From Epiperipatus broadwayi (Eukaryota > Onychophora > Udeonychophora > Euonychophora > Peripatidae), in NCBI GenBank assembly GCA_028023455.1, contig JAQFVV010000505.1, positions 312,001-376,000 of the forward strand: a DNA stretch of 64,000 nt. The letters are read 5' to 3'. A program made the translations under genes and the position numbers. Shown in pieces: positions 45,840 through 56,992 of the stretch. The notes below the pieces were generated by a model. That model was not told where the DNA came from, ran no database searches, and saw nothing but the letters and a program-made list of their open reading frames with translations. Every line of letters begins with the position of its first letter. Positions within the stretch are counted from its first letter, which is position 1.

Positions 45840-46550
45840 AAATGACTCTTTTGGGATGCTTATATTTACTTTCATAAGATCTTTTGCTTGTCTCTACAGA
45901 ATATAGAATTTCAGCAACCTTTTTAATAGTATTTCTATCTGCTGCAATGAGGATCTGTTCTATGTGCTTTGGTAGATTATGTCACAGAATTCTTATTTGA
46001 TATTCTGATAATGGGAAGATTGTTAGGGTTTTCACCTTTTTCCTGCCTTCTGAAAAATTGAGTTTAATTCCCTTTATATACTGTATATTTTTCTTGTGAT
46101 ATATAATAATGCACTTATCTTGATGACCTTCACCTCAAAAGCTCATCATTTTCTAATGCTTGAAATCACCATATGTTTGTCATTTGTCAAATAAGAATTG
46201 TTACCAGTCTTTAGCTGTACTTTATAAGTAGTTACTTTTGCTACTTGTTCTCTTTCACTAAGATAGCTTAATTCAAATAGCTCTTTTAAGCTATGGAGGT
46301 ATTTCAGAAGGGTTCTCATAATATTCTCTTAAACACCTTCACCTTGATGAATTTTAGTACTGTTGAATTCCTTGTTGTACCTTCTTCAGATTCTAAATTT
46401 TGCAGTGGCTGAGGGTTATGACTTAAAGGTATATAATAAGCTATAGGCTGCAGAAAGGAGTTTGCTATTAACTGAAAGGAGACCCTTTGATTCCTCTTGA
46501 ATGCCTTAAGGAACCAAGCAGGGCAAATTCCTAATGTCCACTCCATACGT
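45840..46550 (-). pseudogene. Possible decayed ORF, family unknown
   Basis: Minus-strand segments read like protein: 46546-46316 (MEWTLGICPAWFLKAF start, 'NPQPLQNLESEEGTTR') and, in shifted frames, 'KELFELSYLSEREQVAKVTT' and 'DRNTIKKVAEILYSVET'. Stops are frequent. A retroelement remnant is likely, but I cannot place it. Confidence 0.3.
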
Positions 46551-46739
46551 TCTTATCGTTGCAGCTGTTATTACTATGTGATTATTCACATAGTATACGA
46601 ACATGGATGGGATGCTCACCAACATGCATTATCCAGCATGGTGGGTTTATTGATTTTTATCTCTGAGTTTAAGATCAAGAAACACTATAGTCTTTCTTCT
46701 CAGTGTCTGATAAGGCAAAATGAATGTTTGTGTAAATAA

Positions 46740-47051
46740 TAAATATTTTTCCAAAACATATATACAATTATGACAGACAAAAATAAAGCATGGCCCTTAT
46801 TCCCAGGAGGCTGTAAAGTTATCAACCAAGGCAGAGATTGGTGGCCGAAGGCGGAGGATGCTAAGAATCCCCTGATTGCGGACCCAGGCTGCCATTTAAT
46901 GATGACTTTTTATTTAGGTACTTGCAACTGCAGATCACTTTCAAGTGAAGGAAGATTGCAAGAATTAGAAGAAGATCTCATTCACTCTTTAGAATACTTT
47001 ATACATATACTCCCACCTCTTTATCATTGTATTTTTAATCTTAGTACTTGA
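46740..47051 (+). mobile_element. RTE LINE 5' fragment: start of the AP endonuclease
   Basis: The 46770-47051 frame begins MTDKNKAWPLFPGGCKVI and contains 'LGTCNCRSLSSEGRLQELEE', which matches the first strand and helix of the RTE apurinic endonuclease (xGTxNxRSL...GrlxeLeee). Sequence departs from the family right after, so only the 5' end remains. The less AT-rich leader probably represents the element's 5' UTR/N-terminal extension. Confidence 0.65.
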
Positions 47052-47099
47052 TATACTAATATTTTTGTCATTGATGGCTTGCAACTCATCAATCTTTTT

Positions 47100-48036
47100 A
47101 TTCAACTCATGCACCCAAGTATCTATGTTTATTTATTTTTATTAATTCCATGCAACTTTTTTGTTCTTCCCTGTAATTTAATTGTTTGTCTTCCAGTTAT
47201 TTTTTAAAAACTTCTAGTTCAGCAGACATAATTTGGTTGTACACTCGCTATTCCATTCTGGCCATTCTTTTGAATTTGTAGATATTTATTAACATTGAAG
47301 TACATGTGCATTGGCTTAATCGCTAATATCACTATCAACATTTTTCTGTAACTTTTTTTATTTTTTCTTCAAATTTGTACTGGGATTTGTGGCATTCTTT
47401 TAATTCCTTTTTAATATCACCAAATTTGCTCTTATTTTGGATCTGGAAATCTTTATTTATTTGCTGGACTTCAACCTTCAAGTCATCTTGATATGAGATC
47501 AATTTATTTTGTAATATGTTGCAATTTCCACAGATTTATCAAATTTCCTCTCAAGATCAGTTTTAAATTTTTCTACAGTTTTGTTTGATTGAGCTTTTTA
47601 TTTGCTTAATACGATTGTTTGTTGCTCTCAACTAATCATTTAATTTAGAACTAACTTCATCTATTTTTTCATCTAAAATATTAAATTTACTATGTGATTC
47701 ATCTTTGTAAATACTCAAGCTAGCTCTAATTTTCTCATGTGTCTGATCTGAATCCCGTTTAGCCTCTTTACAATTAATTTCAAATATTTCTCTCATTTCA
47801 CTAAGCTTCTCAGCATCAATTTGGACTACAATGTATTTTTCATTCAGTTCTCTTTTAATTACTTTTTCCCCTTCTTTTTGACAATTATTTTCTTTCATTT
47901 TTTTTTTTGAGAATTATCAATTTTGTTAGTAAGATCCTGTTTCATTTCTTTTAACAAACATAAAAGTTGTTGGTTAAAATCACTGAGCGGTATATTTTCA
48001 GACCTGCCCAACATAATTGCATTCGTTGCTTCCATT
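47100..48036 (-). pseudogene. Coiled-coil ORF, gag/ORF1-like, broken
   Basis: An ATG at 48036 on the minus strand (MEATNAIMLGRSENI...) leads into an open frame that shifts at an A11 run near 47899. It continues 47898-47632 ('EKLSEMREIFEINCKEAKRD', 'FNILDEKIDEVSSKLND') and beyond a stop with 'KVEVQQINKDFQIQNKSKF' and 'YKFEEKIKKV'. Heptad-like charged helices dominate. This looks like a Gag or ORF1 of a retroelement or a processed coiled-coil pseudogene; no zinc knuckle is visible. Confidence 0.4.
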
Positions 48037-48384
48037 TTAAGACTAAGTATTAGTAAAATAAATATATAAACTTTACAATAATTAAATATTAATAAGTATT
48101 CAATATACTAAATTTTATTACTAGTAATAAGTTACCTAGGCAATCACCTGTTGGCATTGGTATTATTCTCAATCATCCTAAAGAAAATATTAATTTGCAT
48201 ACAACAACAACAAAACTATTTAATTGTGTTCAAATCCTCCATATTTACAATTAAGTTCCAGGTATATGAAGAATTCCTGTATTTAATATTACACTTTAAG
48301 CGTGCATCTTCCTCATCTCACTTCTATGGATTTAAATGGATAAGGTCCTATACATGAAGGGTCAGTGACTTGAAGTAAACATGG
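48037..48384. other. Nothing recognised
   Basis: AT-rich spacer with a short plus-strand frame lacking motifs. Confidence 0.4.
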
Positions 48385-48715
48385 AAGGGGCAATAATATT
48401 AGTATCAGCATGGGATTTGGGCTTTCCATCATCAGATTTTCAATGGTATGGATGGCCGAAGAGTTGGAGTAGATTGAAGCCTGTCCATTAAAGTATGAAG
48501 ATTGGCTATCTTAATATAAACTGAGTACTGATTATATATGTGTGTGTGTGGGTGATGGTAATCTGGACCAACTGATGAGTATGGGTTCAGTATGAAATAT
48601 GTATATTGGTGATTATTTATCTTTTATACATGTGTGGCCATGTGTATCAGTGGTATGAGATAGTGTGGACAGTTAAAGGTGCTTGAAAGTCTGTGTTCAA
48701 ACCCCCCATACTTAA
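48385..48715 (+). repeat. Hammerhead SINE-like repeat, best copy (family H, copy H48)
   Basis: Plus strand order: GGGATTTGGGCTTTCCATC, GAAGCCTGTCCATTAAAG, (TG)n spacer at about 48538-48551, hammerhead 48557-48618, CATGTGTGGCCATGTGTATC, AGTGGTATGAGATAGTGTGG (A-box-like), and TGTTCAAACCCCCC (B-box-like) near 48692. It encodes no protein. A Pol III-type downstream promoter next to a self-cleaving ribozyme recalls Schistosoma Sm-alpha-like repeats. Confidence 0.75.
48557..48618 (+). ncRNA. Hammerhead ribozyme in H48, all core boxes intact
   Basis: Stem I: UAAUC (48559-48563) and ACCAA (48567-48571) pair with GAUUA (48611-48615) and UUGGU (48606-48610), with a UGG bulge. CUGAUGA is at 48572-48578, then stem II GUAU.../...GUAU (with one G-A mismatch), GAAA at 48594-48597, short AU stem III, triplet AUA, predicted cleavage after A48605. 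Confidence 0.8.
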
Positions 48716-49484
48716 AACTATTTTATATTATCACCATTATTAGCAGATTTCATTTATTTACTCGTAGGATATAGTCTTTTCATTTATTGATGACTGCCTA
48801 TAGGATCATGGGAATTTAACAGTACAAAACAAAACAAAAAAATCACCTTATTATTAGTTTATTTAAATTATCATCATTATTAAAAAAAAGTTTAACAACA
48901 ACAATAAATCTTTTTTTTTTTTCTGTAAAAAATATATATGTTTTAAATAATATAATATTCTCTTCATATAAATCCAATAAAATATATTCTCCTTTTTTCT
49001 TTTTAAAAATATTTTATTTCTTTCTCATTAAACCAAATATATACATCTTTAATACACAATCATCTTTCCAATGTTTCAACCGCTTTTTTCTACAGTCATT
49101 CTCAAGGATCTATAATATATATTTACATCATTATTATTATAATATATATATATAAGAACAAATTGTATAGATAATGTATTTAAATAAAACAAATATTAGA
49201 ATTAAATAATTTGGGCCATTTAATTCTAATATTATATATGCACTACATATGTTTAAATCTAGTCAGATATAATGAACCTTTTTATTAGGATCCAATCAGT
49301 TTCAGTTCAGATAGCTTATCTAACTGGCAATTGAGTAAATAAGAAATGAAAAATATTAAATTGCTCACTAAATAGCAATTACTCAATATGATGAGTATTG
49401 TCTTCTCCATCAACAAATTTTGTATGAGAAACTATCGAAGCTTTTGTTTTGCAATAGAGAGTTAAAGTTGTTTTATTGTTTACA
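48716..49484. other. AT-rich stretch, nothing recognised
   Basis: (TA)n run near 49140. No other signal. Confidence 0.4.
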
Positions 49485-50195
49485 TTAATTGATCAATGAA
49501 TTTTATTAGCACAGTGTCAGATTGTATTTTTATTTAGAAGGTAAACACACTTTTCTCAGTAGGTGATACATACTATTTAAAGCAGTGATGTTAAATGTAA
49601 GAATATTCTTGTTCCAGACAATAAGAATGATTATCTTATTTTTAAATCTAAATGCATTTATATAGGCCAATCTTAAGTGTCTTGAAATGAGAATGTGAAT
49701 GTATTAAATCATTCACTTTACATCCATTTTTTTTAAAAATCTTATTAACACTTGTGAAATATAATTTATTTTGTGCTAATATTAGATGTTAAACTATGTA
49801 ATGATCAATGAATTTTACTAGTGCAGTGTCAGATTGTAATTCTATTTAAAAGATAATAAATCCTCTTCAGTAGCACCATGCATAATATTTAAATTAATGA
49901 TGTTAAATGCAAAAATACTCTTGTTCCAGCCACAAGATAAAGTCTTTGAATAAAGAAGAGTGACCTTATTTTTAAACCTAAATGTACTTATATAGACCAA
50001 TCTTAATATGTTCACACTGTCATTTTGGGATTGGCCTATATAAGTGCATGTAGGTTTGAAAATAAGATGGTCATTTTTATTTTCTCAAAGTTTTATCTTG
50101 TGGCTGGAATGAGAGTATTTTTGCATTTAACATCACTGATTTAAATATTATATTTATATATAACATTAATGAAGGGGTTTATTATCTTTTATATT
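49485..50195. repeat. Direct and inverted repeat cluster
   Basis: A unit of about 200 bp occurs at 49490-49690 and, directly repeated, at 49800-50010 (both with GATCAATGAATTTTA, CAGTGTCAGATTGTA and TGATGTTAAATG). A third copy lies inverted at about 50015-50150 (GGCTGGAATGAGAGTATTTT; GGATTGGCCTATATAAGTGC). The last two form a potential hairpin with arms of about 130 bp. Confidence 0.65.
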
Positions 50196-50914
50196 AAAAA
50201 AAGCAAAATTATTAGTATATCTATCAGTTAATTATTAATTGAAGTTTAAGTGCAAACCAAATTAAACAATTTTTTTTAAAGTTTCAAATGGTATTTCTCT
50301 AGATATCTGTCTTATAAACAGTTCAGTAATGGGTAAAATTAATTCATGAATGAGAATTTAACTATTTTTAGCATAAGGTTAAACAGGATTGGATACAGTT
50401 TTTTTTCCTGAATATATGACTCATTAACAACTCAAATATCAAAATTAATCCATGAAAGAGTGTTTTTATTAGGAAGTTAAACAGGGATATAATATCCAAA
50501 AGTCTGACCAAATGATAATTGGAAAGCCTGGTTATAAGGTTTTCTTTCCTGTTCTTTATGGTATGCTGTTGAAGACACCTTTGTCAAACATTAGTTTACA
50601 TTATGTATATATAGTTAAATATCAATCTATAAATAATATATGGATATTCCTTAAAATCTGCCAACTCCAAAAATTTGTCTTGAGAGCAACAACAGGAAAT
50701 AAAAAGTTAAAGAAGCTTGGTATATTATACATTCTGTAAATGCGATTGCACACATATATTTGCACATGAAAATTTATTAAAATCTATGATCACTTTAACT
50801 CATTTTTTATATACAGTTGGGAATGCCAACATTTTCTTGCTAATCTCCTATATCAGTCGTGCTTTGACAAAGATACTCGTATTGAAAGCCTGGGTTGCAG
50901 TTAATAAATATTGT

Positions 50915-51018
50915 ATTAAACCACTAAACATCACACGATCACCTTACGCTTGCTCATAAGTATTATTAATTACTCTGGCTTGCACTGGGTGGCACTACTG
51001 TATGGAGAGTTTTTGCCT
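50915..51018 (-). repeat. Family F terminal fragment
   Basis: Contains the tail (AAACCACTAAACATCACACG) joined directly to the inverted arm end (TTACTCTGGCTTGCACTGGG ... TATGGAGAGTTTTTGCC). No hammerhead. Confidence 0.65.
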
Positions 51019-51470
51019 ATATAGAAGTAAACAGAACATTGGATGCCAGTTAATTTATGATAATAGTAAGGAAAGTAGTTTATTGTTTAAGGCTCAAACG
51101 GGATCTTTAGCAACAATAGAATATACATGTAAATGGAAAACTATGGGTGATTTAGTGTGCAAATTGGATAAGGAAGATATAGAAAATATTCGGCATCTGT
51201 TGATTGGATGTAAATGCTTGAAAGCAGAAAGGGTACAGATAATGAAGTTATGGGAGAATAGATATAAACAAAGTGATTATACAGAAAGTGAGTTATTGGT
51301 TTTTATGCTGCAGTTGTGAAAAGATAAGGGGGATTTAGATATAAAGACCATAGAGTTGACAAAGATTATGTTGTGGAAATGGGATGGTGCAGAATATGAG
51401 AAGGCTTAGAGAGGGGAATGGAAAATAAAGTGGCTAACAGGTTTATCTAAGCATAATTGCTGAGGAAATT
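51019..51470 (+). pseudogene. Non-LTR retrotransposon C-terminal fragment
   Basis: The open frame to 51319 contains 'SSLLFKAQTGSLATIEYTCK', 'WKTMGDLVCKLDKEDIENI', 'RHLLIGCKCLKAERV', then 'ESELLVFMLQL'. The C-x(n)-E-x-I-x-H-x4-C pattern is the Cys/His knuckle found at the C-terminus of many jockey-, I- and related LINE proteins, with one Cys (the usual CxxC partner) replaced by Asp. Coding similarity seems to run on to about 51450 ('LTKIMLWKWDGAEYEKA'). The upstream part is missing. Confidence 0.55.
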
Positions 51471-52204
51471 GCTTATTTATTATATATGCTCTTTATATAT
51501 AGTTTATATATATGTACATATCACTATATATAGTAGGTGTACAATTTATATATATTAACTCATCAAACGGTCACCTATTAATTTGATATAGCTGATAAAC
51601 ACGTATCTTAGCTTTTTCATTTAATAATCTATTTTATGCACGTTTTTAATTTTTACATGTATAATTATTAAACTTTCATTCACTCTTAAAGCAACAAATT
51701 ATTAATGTTAGAAATGTAAAATTAAAGAATCTAATCCAATAGCTGAGCAGAAAGCAAGAAAAAAAATTAAGATGGGATAAGGTAATTCTGGAGTGAATAA
51801 CGTCCCATAACATTTAATTTGAAGAACGTCCGGGTGATAGACTAAGATTTTTATTCCGGAGTCTTTGACTCTCGAGTTCGGCACTCTACGACTGCTTTAA
51901 ACCTCACAAGGCAAATCAGGATCGTTGTGAGGGTAAGGAGAACATGGAATAAAAAGTATTGGGCCGGGGGGGGGTCACTTTTTTGTGCAGTTATGTCTAT
52001 AGGCAGGTGATTAAATGCATTGAATATAAATAAAATCTTATCATTATTGTTAATTAACGTACTCTTTTAAATTGTAAAAGAAAAGAAAATTTTTGGAAGA
52101 TCAAACATTAAAACTTATTTGAAAATAATAATTAGTAACATTTTAATTGGATTTTTTAAAAAATATATGTAATTTATGGAAAAAAAGTAAATAAATATAC
52201 TTAC

Positions 52205-52282
52205 TATAAGTGATTTTGGCCAGTGCGGTTTTAATTTTTCACTCAAAATAGATAAATCAGAAGGCTGTAACACAATAGCCAT
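52205..52282 (-). CDS. First coding exon of gene B (partial), paralogue of gene A
   Basis: On the minus strand ATG (52282-52280) opens 26 codons starting MAIVLQPSDL and ending KPHWPKSLI, then donor GTAAGT (52204-52199). Same length, frame and donor as the plus-strand exon at 10219. Nine nucleotide differences are spread between silent and replacement sites, without indels, which argues that both were under coding constraint. Transcription would run left into 42 kb of repeats. A weak GLYATL-like N-terminal pattern is the only functional hint. Possibly a pseudogenised duplicate if no later exons exist. Confidence 0.65.
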
Positions 52283-52845
52283 GATTTAGTGACTAAAAAG
52301 GAAACTAAAAAAAAAAGAGGGTCATAGCGCAATCGTACGGAAGTCGGTTGTTAAAAAGTGGAATTCAACTCTTTCGTTAGCTCTTAATTTATCAATTAAT
52401 ATATTTTTTTTAAAAAAAATCATTTTTGGATTCAGAGATTTAAAGATAAAGAACGTGTCTTTAGAAACCGGTTTATCCTAGGAGTTTGACATGAAGAAAT
52501 TAATAAAATAGTTGCTATGTGGGTTAAACATATACATATAAATTATAATGTTTAAGTATATTAAGAGAGAAATGTATCATTCATTATTAGCGCAGTCACC
52601 CGCAAACGAGTATGGGCGCTTCATTTCCAAGAAAAAAGGACAAAACAAGATAAAATAAAAATAATATTATTACACTAGACATGAGTTTTGAAATGACTAT
52701 ACAAAGCAATCTGTAAAATATAAATATGTCCACATACATACACGCCGTTTTATTATCCCGTTTATTTGATATTTCATATGCCGTCTTTTAACTTCCGCAG
52801 AAAACTTATTTCTGAATTATAATACTGTATCTAATTGCAACTCCC
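52283..52845 (-). promoter_or_regulatory. Candidate promoter and 5' UTR of gene B
   Basis: Conserved with the region upstream of gene A: CGTACGATTGCGCTATGACC (minus strand, near 52336-52317) and GCCCATACTCGTTTGCGGGTG (near 52620-52600). Confidence 0.4.
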
Positions 52846-53535
52846 TATATCTTCTCAATCAATATAATCAACATTGTTCTTCTTTAGTGTTTGAAAATTG
52901 GTAATGCTGACGTTTTAGTAGTAAGTATATGTTGAACTATTAAATCATATATAAAATCCTTAAATGTTTGTTGTTGACAAGTGATATTCAAGTTAGAGAT
53001 TTCTTTGCTAGAGGGCACATTTTTCAAGTAAAAAAATAACTATATGTCGTTACGAAGCATTTTAGGCAAAGGAAGTTATTTCTTCCTTCCATAGCCCAGG
53101 TATATTTGCCAATAGGTCAGGTACATTTCTGGATTCTAAAAGAAATATAGTATTTTACAAAAGAGATATGGAATGAAACTTTTTAAAAAGAAAAACGCTT
53201 GGAAAAAAAATCAGGGCATATGCTTTAGGTATAGTATTTAAATCATGAAGAAAATATGATTATAGTACATAAATTCATGTTTGAAATGTGATAGTGGGGG
53301 GGGGGAGAGATAGATGCTATAGTACCATATTAACATTTAGTTTTGATTAGTATATAATTGAAGTCAGTAGTTTGATATCATGAACTTTGCAGCACCACAG
53401 TAATACCACACATAATTGAAATTTGTTACAGCAACCAATTAAAGCAAAAAGAACTATTACAAAAATGATGGTCTTGGCATAGACCCGGTACATTTCTGGT
53501 CATCTAATATTAAAAATGAGTGTCTTTAGAAAAAA
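52846..53535. other. AT-rich stretch with a decayed P terminus
   Basis: 52895-52970 loosely matches the family P terminus (GTAATGCTGACGTTTTAGTA; ATGTTGAACTATT). A poly(G) run lies at 53296-53305. Confidence 0.35.
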
Positions 53536-53539
53536 TTCC

Positions 53540-53740
53540 ATCATCAATAAATCACCCACAGGTTATTATATAAGACAAGGTTTTGAACAAGGGGTATTCT
53601 TCTCTTCACCAGGTATTGCTGACTTTGTCAGTGACAGTACTAGCATGGGGATCAAGTCTGGATCTCTATATTTGTGAAGAATGCAATTTATGATGATATT
53701 CTAACCAACTAGGCTATTCTACCAAAGGCAACAGTCAGTA
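53540..53740 (-). repeat. Family P tRNA-like segment and stem-loop
   Basis: On the minus strand: tRNA-like A box (complement of CCAACTAGGCTATTCTACC), B-box-like region, CATGCTAGTACTGTCACTG, then CTGGTGA...CAAAACC and GTC. Confidence 0.55.
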
Positions 53741-53984
53741 TAAATTCCGTATACTTATCTATGATGGTTCTTTTAATTTCTCACTTTTTCCCAAGAGCAA
53801 GATTAATTAGTGGCCATCAGATATTATGTATTATCATACCAGATAATTTATGGAGTTATTTGCAATTATCATCTGAGCAGTTTCTTTTCAATTTTGTGTG
53901 TGCATGTGTGTGTTATATCTGTGTGCTTTTCCTAACAGTTGATTATATTTACAAAGTTGAAATATAAAGTTTGAATTTTTCCTA

Positions 53985-54040
53985 AAGGCATTCAACATTT
54001 AATATTAGTTGATGGAAATGATCCATCATGCAATTACTGT
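53985..54040 (+). repeat. Family P terminus
   Basis: CATTCAACATTTAATATTAG and TTGATGGAAATGATCCATC match the P terminus at about 9420-9450. Confidence 0.5.
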
Positions 54041-54356
54041 TGCATATCTTTAGAATATTTTTGAGATAACCTTTATAACATAAACATGGTCTGCTTATAT
54101 CATGAAAACTGCTCAAGTTTGCCATAAAACGTTTTAGGAATTTTGTATTATTCATTTGTTTCACACGATCCTTCAAGTAAAGAAATGATTTGCAATAGTG
54201 AACTCTATAAGCATCACATGATCACCATTTCTTATGCTTGCTTATAACTGTTATTAAAACAGGCAAAACTCTATGTGTATTGACACTCAATGCAAGCCAG
54301 AGTAATCAATGGATGCCAGAAGGCTTGTGCATAAAATCCCCATTTAGTGCCTACTC

Positions 54357-54415
54357 ATCCAATATCCCCAGACTAGTTTCTGGCTTGTGGCCTTTGTCAG
54401 TAAGGAGCCTTGGAT
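54357..54415 (-). ncRNA. Hammerhead motif in left arm of F54, one core change
   Basis: CUGACAA (G8 to A) with stem II GGC/GCC, GAAA, UAGUC and full stem I (AUCCAA/UUGGAU, UCCUUA/UGGGGA). Confidence 0.55.
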
Positions 54416-54609
54416 CTGAGAGCACTGCACCTAGATATTAGGATCTAATGCAACCCTCCAGCAGCCACCTTTTATCCCTACTTAACTACAAAACTATGAG
54501 TCTTAAATTGAAAACACTATAATATTTTCAATCCAAGCTTATTAGCTTACATCGTCATATAGGTCTATGGGTTGCATTAGATCCTAAGATCTAGATGGAG
54601 TGCTCTCAG

Positions 54610-54668
54610 ACCCAAGGCTCTTCACTGATGAAGGCCACAAGCCAGAAACTGGTCTGGGAATATTGGAT
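54610..54668 (+). ncRNA. Hammerhead ribozyme in right arm of F54, core intact
   Basis: CUGAUGA at 54625-54631, stem II GGC/GCC with loop CACAA, GAAA at 54645-54648, AC/GU stem III, GUC with predicted cleavage after C54654. Stem I has one mismatch in the proximal and one in the distal part. Stem II pair one is G-C here against A-U in other copies, another compensatory change. Confidence 0.75.
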
Positions 54669-54790
54669 GAGTAGGCACTAGATGGGGATTTTATGCACAA
54701 GCCTTCTGGCATTCAGTGAATACTCTAAGCTTGCATTGAGTGGCAATATGTATAGAGAGTTTTGCCTGTTTTAATTTAGTTTACTCTATA

Positions 54791-55634
54791 GTATCACAGC
54801 AAAAAAGTTGAAGAATATGTTGATTTGTTATATGATCTTATCATTATATTTTTAAAATTTTATGAAATATTCTTATATGATATTTTCTAATGCTTTATGT
54901 GATGTTGCGAAGATATCCAAGGGTCACTATTATATAAAAAATTATGTAAAATAACAGCTTTATACACAGTTAATTTAGTCACAATTTTACTGTGATGAAA
55001 TACATCACATTTTACAATGATGCACTTTAATATCTAACTTAATCCACCTTTCTATTTAAAAAGCTACCAAAATATTTATGTTGGCTTACATTTTCACATA
55101 GATAACCATTTAAATAAATATTGCTGAAGATTTTCTTTTGCCACTGACCAATAAGAAGTTTGATTTGCTTAACATTAATTATTAAACTAAGTAATATATT
55201 GCATTCAAATTATTAAATTCATTCTGTAGATTATCTTTTAAACTGGCAAAACATCAGCATACCACAAATCTCAAATCCAAGAAGACAATGTTCTTGTTTT
55301 TAATCAATTCAAATTAAAAAAATTCCACTATCAAACTTGTAGCATATCTTATATCTTAGATTTTTAAAATTGTTTATAAATCATTTCAATATCCACAATT
55401 ATAAAACATTAGAAACAATGTTAAAGCAATTAAATATCCTTGTTTTAACTTCAGTTAACATTTTAAGTGCCTCAGATTTTCATCCTGTAGTCATAACATT
55501 TCTTTTCAATCCATCATATAAAGCTACTGTATAGTAAGTAAACTTTGGTGGACAGCCATTTCAAATGATGCTATAGACCTGCTGCTTTAATTGAGCTAAG
55601 TGTCTTGATCAAATCAACAAAATGTACTCTTGTA
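54791..55634. other. AT-rich stretch, nothing recognised
   Basis: No coding, RNA or shared repeat signal was found. Confidence 0.4.
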
Positions 55635-55950
55635 GTTATATTTATATGTTGGACTATTTTCATCATCTAATATGAGTATTGAATGTCTTTAGGAAAATTT
55701 AACTTTATTTAAATATTCCAAATACATTCAACTGCTGGTAATATCACACAGGTTTGTCTATGAACAATGTTTTGAGAGGTATTATTCTCCCCTTTTCTCC
55801 AGGTGTTGCTGGCCTTACCAGTGACAGTACTAGCATGGGATAGAACTTGGACCCTTAGATTCTTTGAGAATTGAATTTTAAGGTAATGCTCTAACCAATT
55901 GAGATTAGAGCATTACTTTAAAATTCAACACTACACGTTCATATTGGCTC
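55635..55950 (-). repeat. Family P copy with terminus, stem-loop and tRNA-like segment
   Basis: Plus strand shows, in order, ATGTTGGACTATTTTCATCA, TTCCAAATACATTCAAC, the complement of the CTGGAGA/AAAAC stem-loop (about 55770-55815), CATGGGATAGAACTTGGACC (B box complement) and CTCTAACCAATTGAGA (A box complement). An inverted partial copy of the A-box end follows directly at 55906-55930. Confidence 0.6.
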
Positions 55951-56992
55951 TTTTAATTCAGCATTCGTATTGGAGGATAGACTTTTTTAATAAATGATTT
56001 TGAATTTTTTTTAATTCAATAAGAGTCATTTTCACTATGTTCTTTTGAATTTCAGACACATTTGTAATTTTTGCCTTTACTTAAAAATTAAAAAATGCTG
56101 AATTAATCTTTTCGTTTTAAAAAGTAGAAACCATAATCTTAAAACAGTAGCCAAAACACTGTTTTTACATTAATAGTTTCATAATCTTAGTCATTGTTTT
56201 AAAACATTTTAATTACTTTTATTCACTCGGTTTGTACAATTTTCTTTATATCATTCTTTATTTTTAATACTGTGAACTATTAGCTTTATTAAATACTATT
56301 AATACAGATATGTATATAATTAAAATTCACAAGAAAAACTAAGTTTTAAACCATCTGTGATGCACTTATGTATATTAGATGATAGTATTTGTCAGTCGAC
56401 ACTAGATGGCTCTGGAGTAAGATGAAAGAAGTCTCTCTTCAAATTATAATTAAAGGAGTAAACTGATGAAATTATGTGACGTTTTGTTAGAACAATTTAA
56501 TTACTCCTTTAAATGACTTTCCAATACAATATATGTATATAAGAAATATAAGTTTTCAAAATTAAATCTATTCTGCATGTTTTAAATGTTATTATACTAT
56601 CTGTCTTAATCTAGCACTTTTTCTGTGATCTGCCTGGTTTAACCTATCAGGTCAATAATCAGAACTATTGGTGGACACAAACCTTTTCACATCTTAAAAT
56701 GGAATTTCAGTTGAGGAGAACTTATATATATGAGCATGTTGCACACATGCAGATGAGATAAGAGATTATATATATATTTAAATAAAAATAACTTTTTAAA
56801 GCTAGATTCTACTTTATCAGACAATTTATCTTTAAAAATACCTAAAGCATTTGGTAAAAGTTTTAAACGCAAATAACTGCAGATGAATGTTTTTTATGAA
56901 TACTTATTTCATCATAACATATTACAAATGATTACTTGAACTGATATTAAATGACAAAGATTATTTAGAAATGTTTCTTTAAACTCACACTT
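55951..56992. other. AT-rich stretch, nothing recognised
   Basis: No coding, RNA or shared repeat signal was found. Confidence 0.4.

Larger units (their letters stand above)
50200..52845 (-). repeat. Right arm of diverged inverted gene duplication
   Basis: Reverse-complement match of about 9676-11720, including exon, donor, intron blocks and upstream DNA. A family F fragment (50915-51018) and a LINE fragment (51019-51470) interrupt it and have no counterpart on the left, so they arrived after the duplication. Confidence 0.85.
54210..54782 (-). mobile_element. Foldback hammerhead retroelement (family F, copy F54)
   Basis: Flanked by ACTCTATA (54202-54209 and 54783-54790). Begins on the plus strand with the tail complement (CATCACATGATCACCATTTC), then left arm, a loop near 54565 and the right arm ending GTTTTGCCTG near 54769. 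Confidence 0.8.

Noticed and set aside
45335-45877. Two adjacent plus-strand ORFs as a membrane protein gene
   Set aside because: Hydrophobic, AT-driven composition with no motif, no splice context and no conservation evidence. The opposite strand looks more protein-like.
48151-48357. 68-codon plus-strand ORF
   Set aside because: No motif, biased composition, no flanking gene signals.
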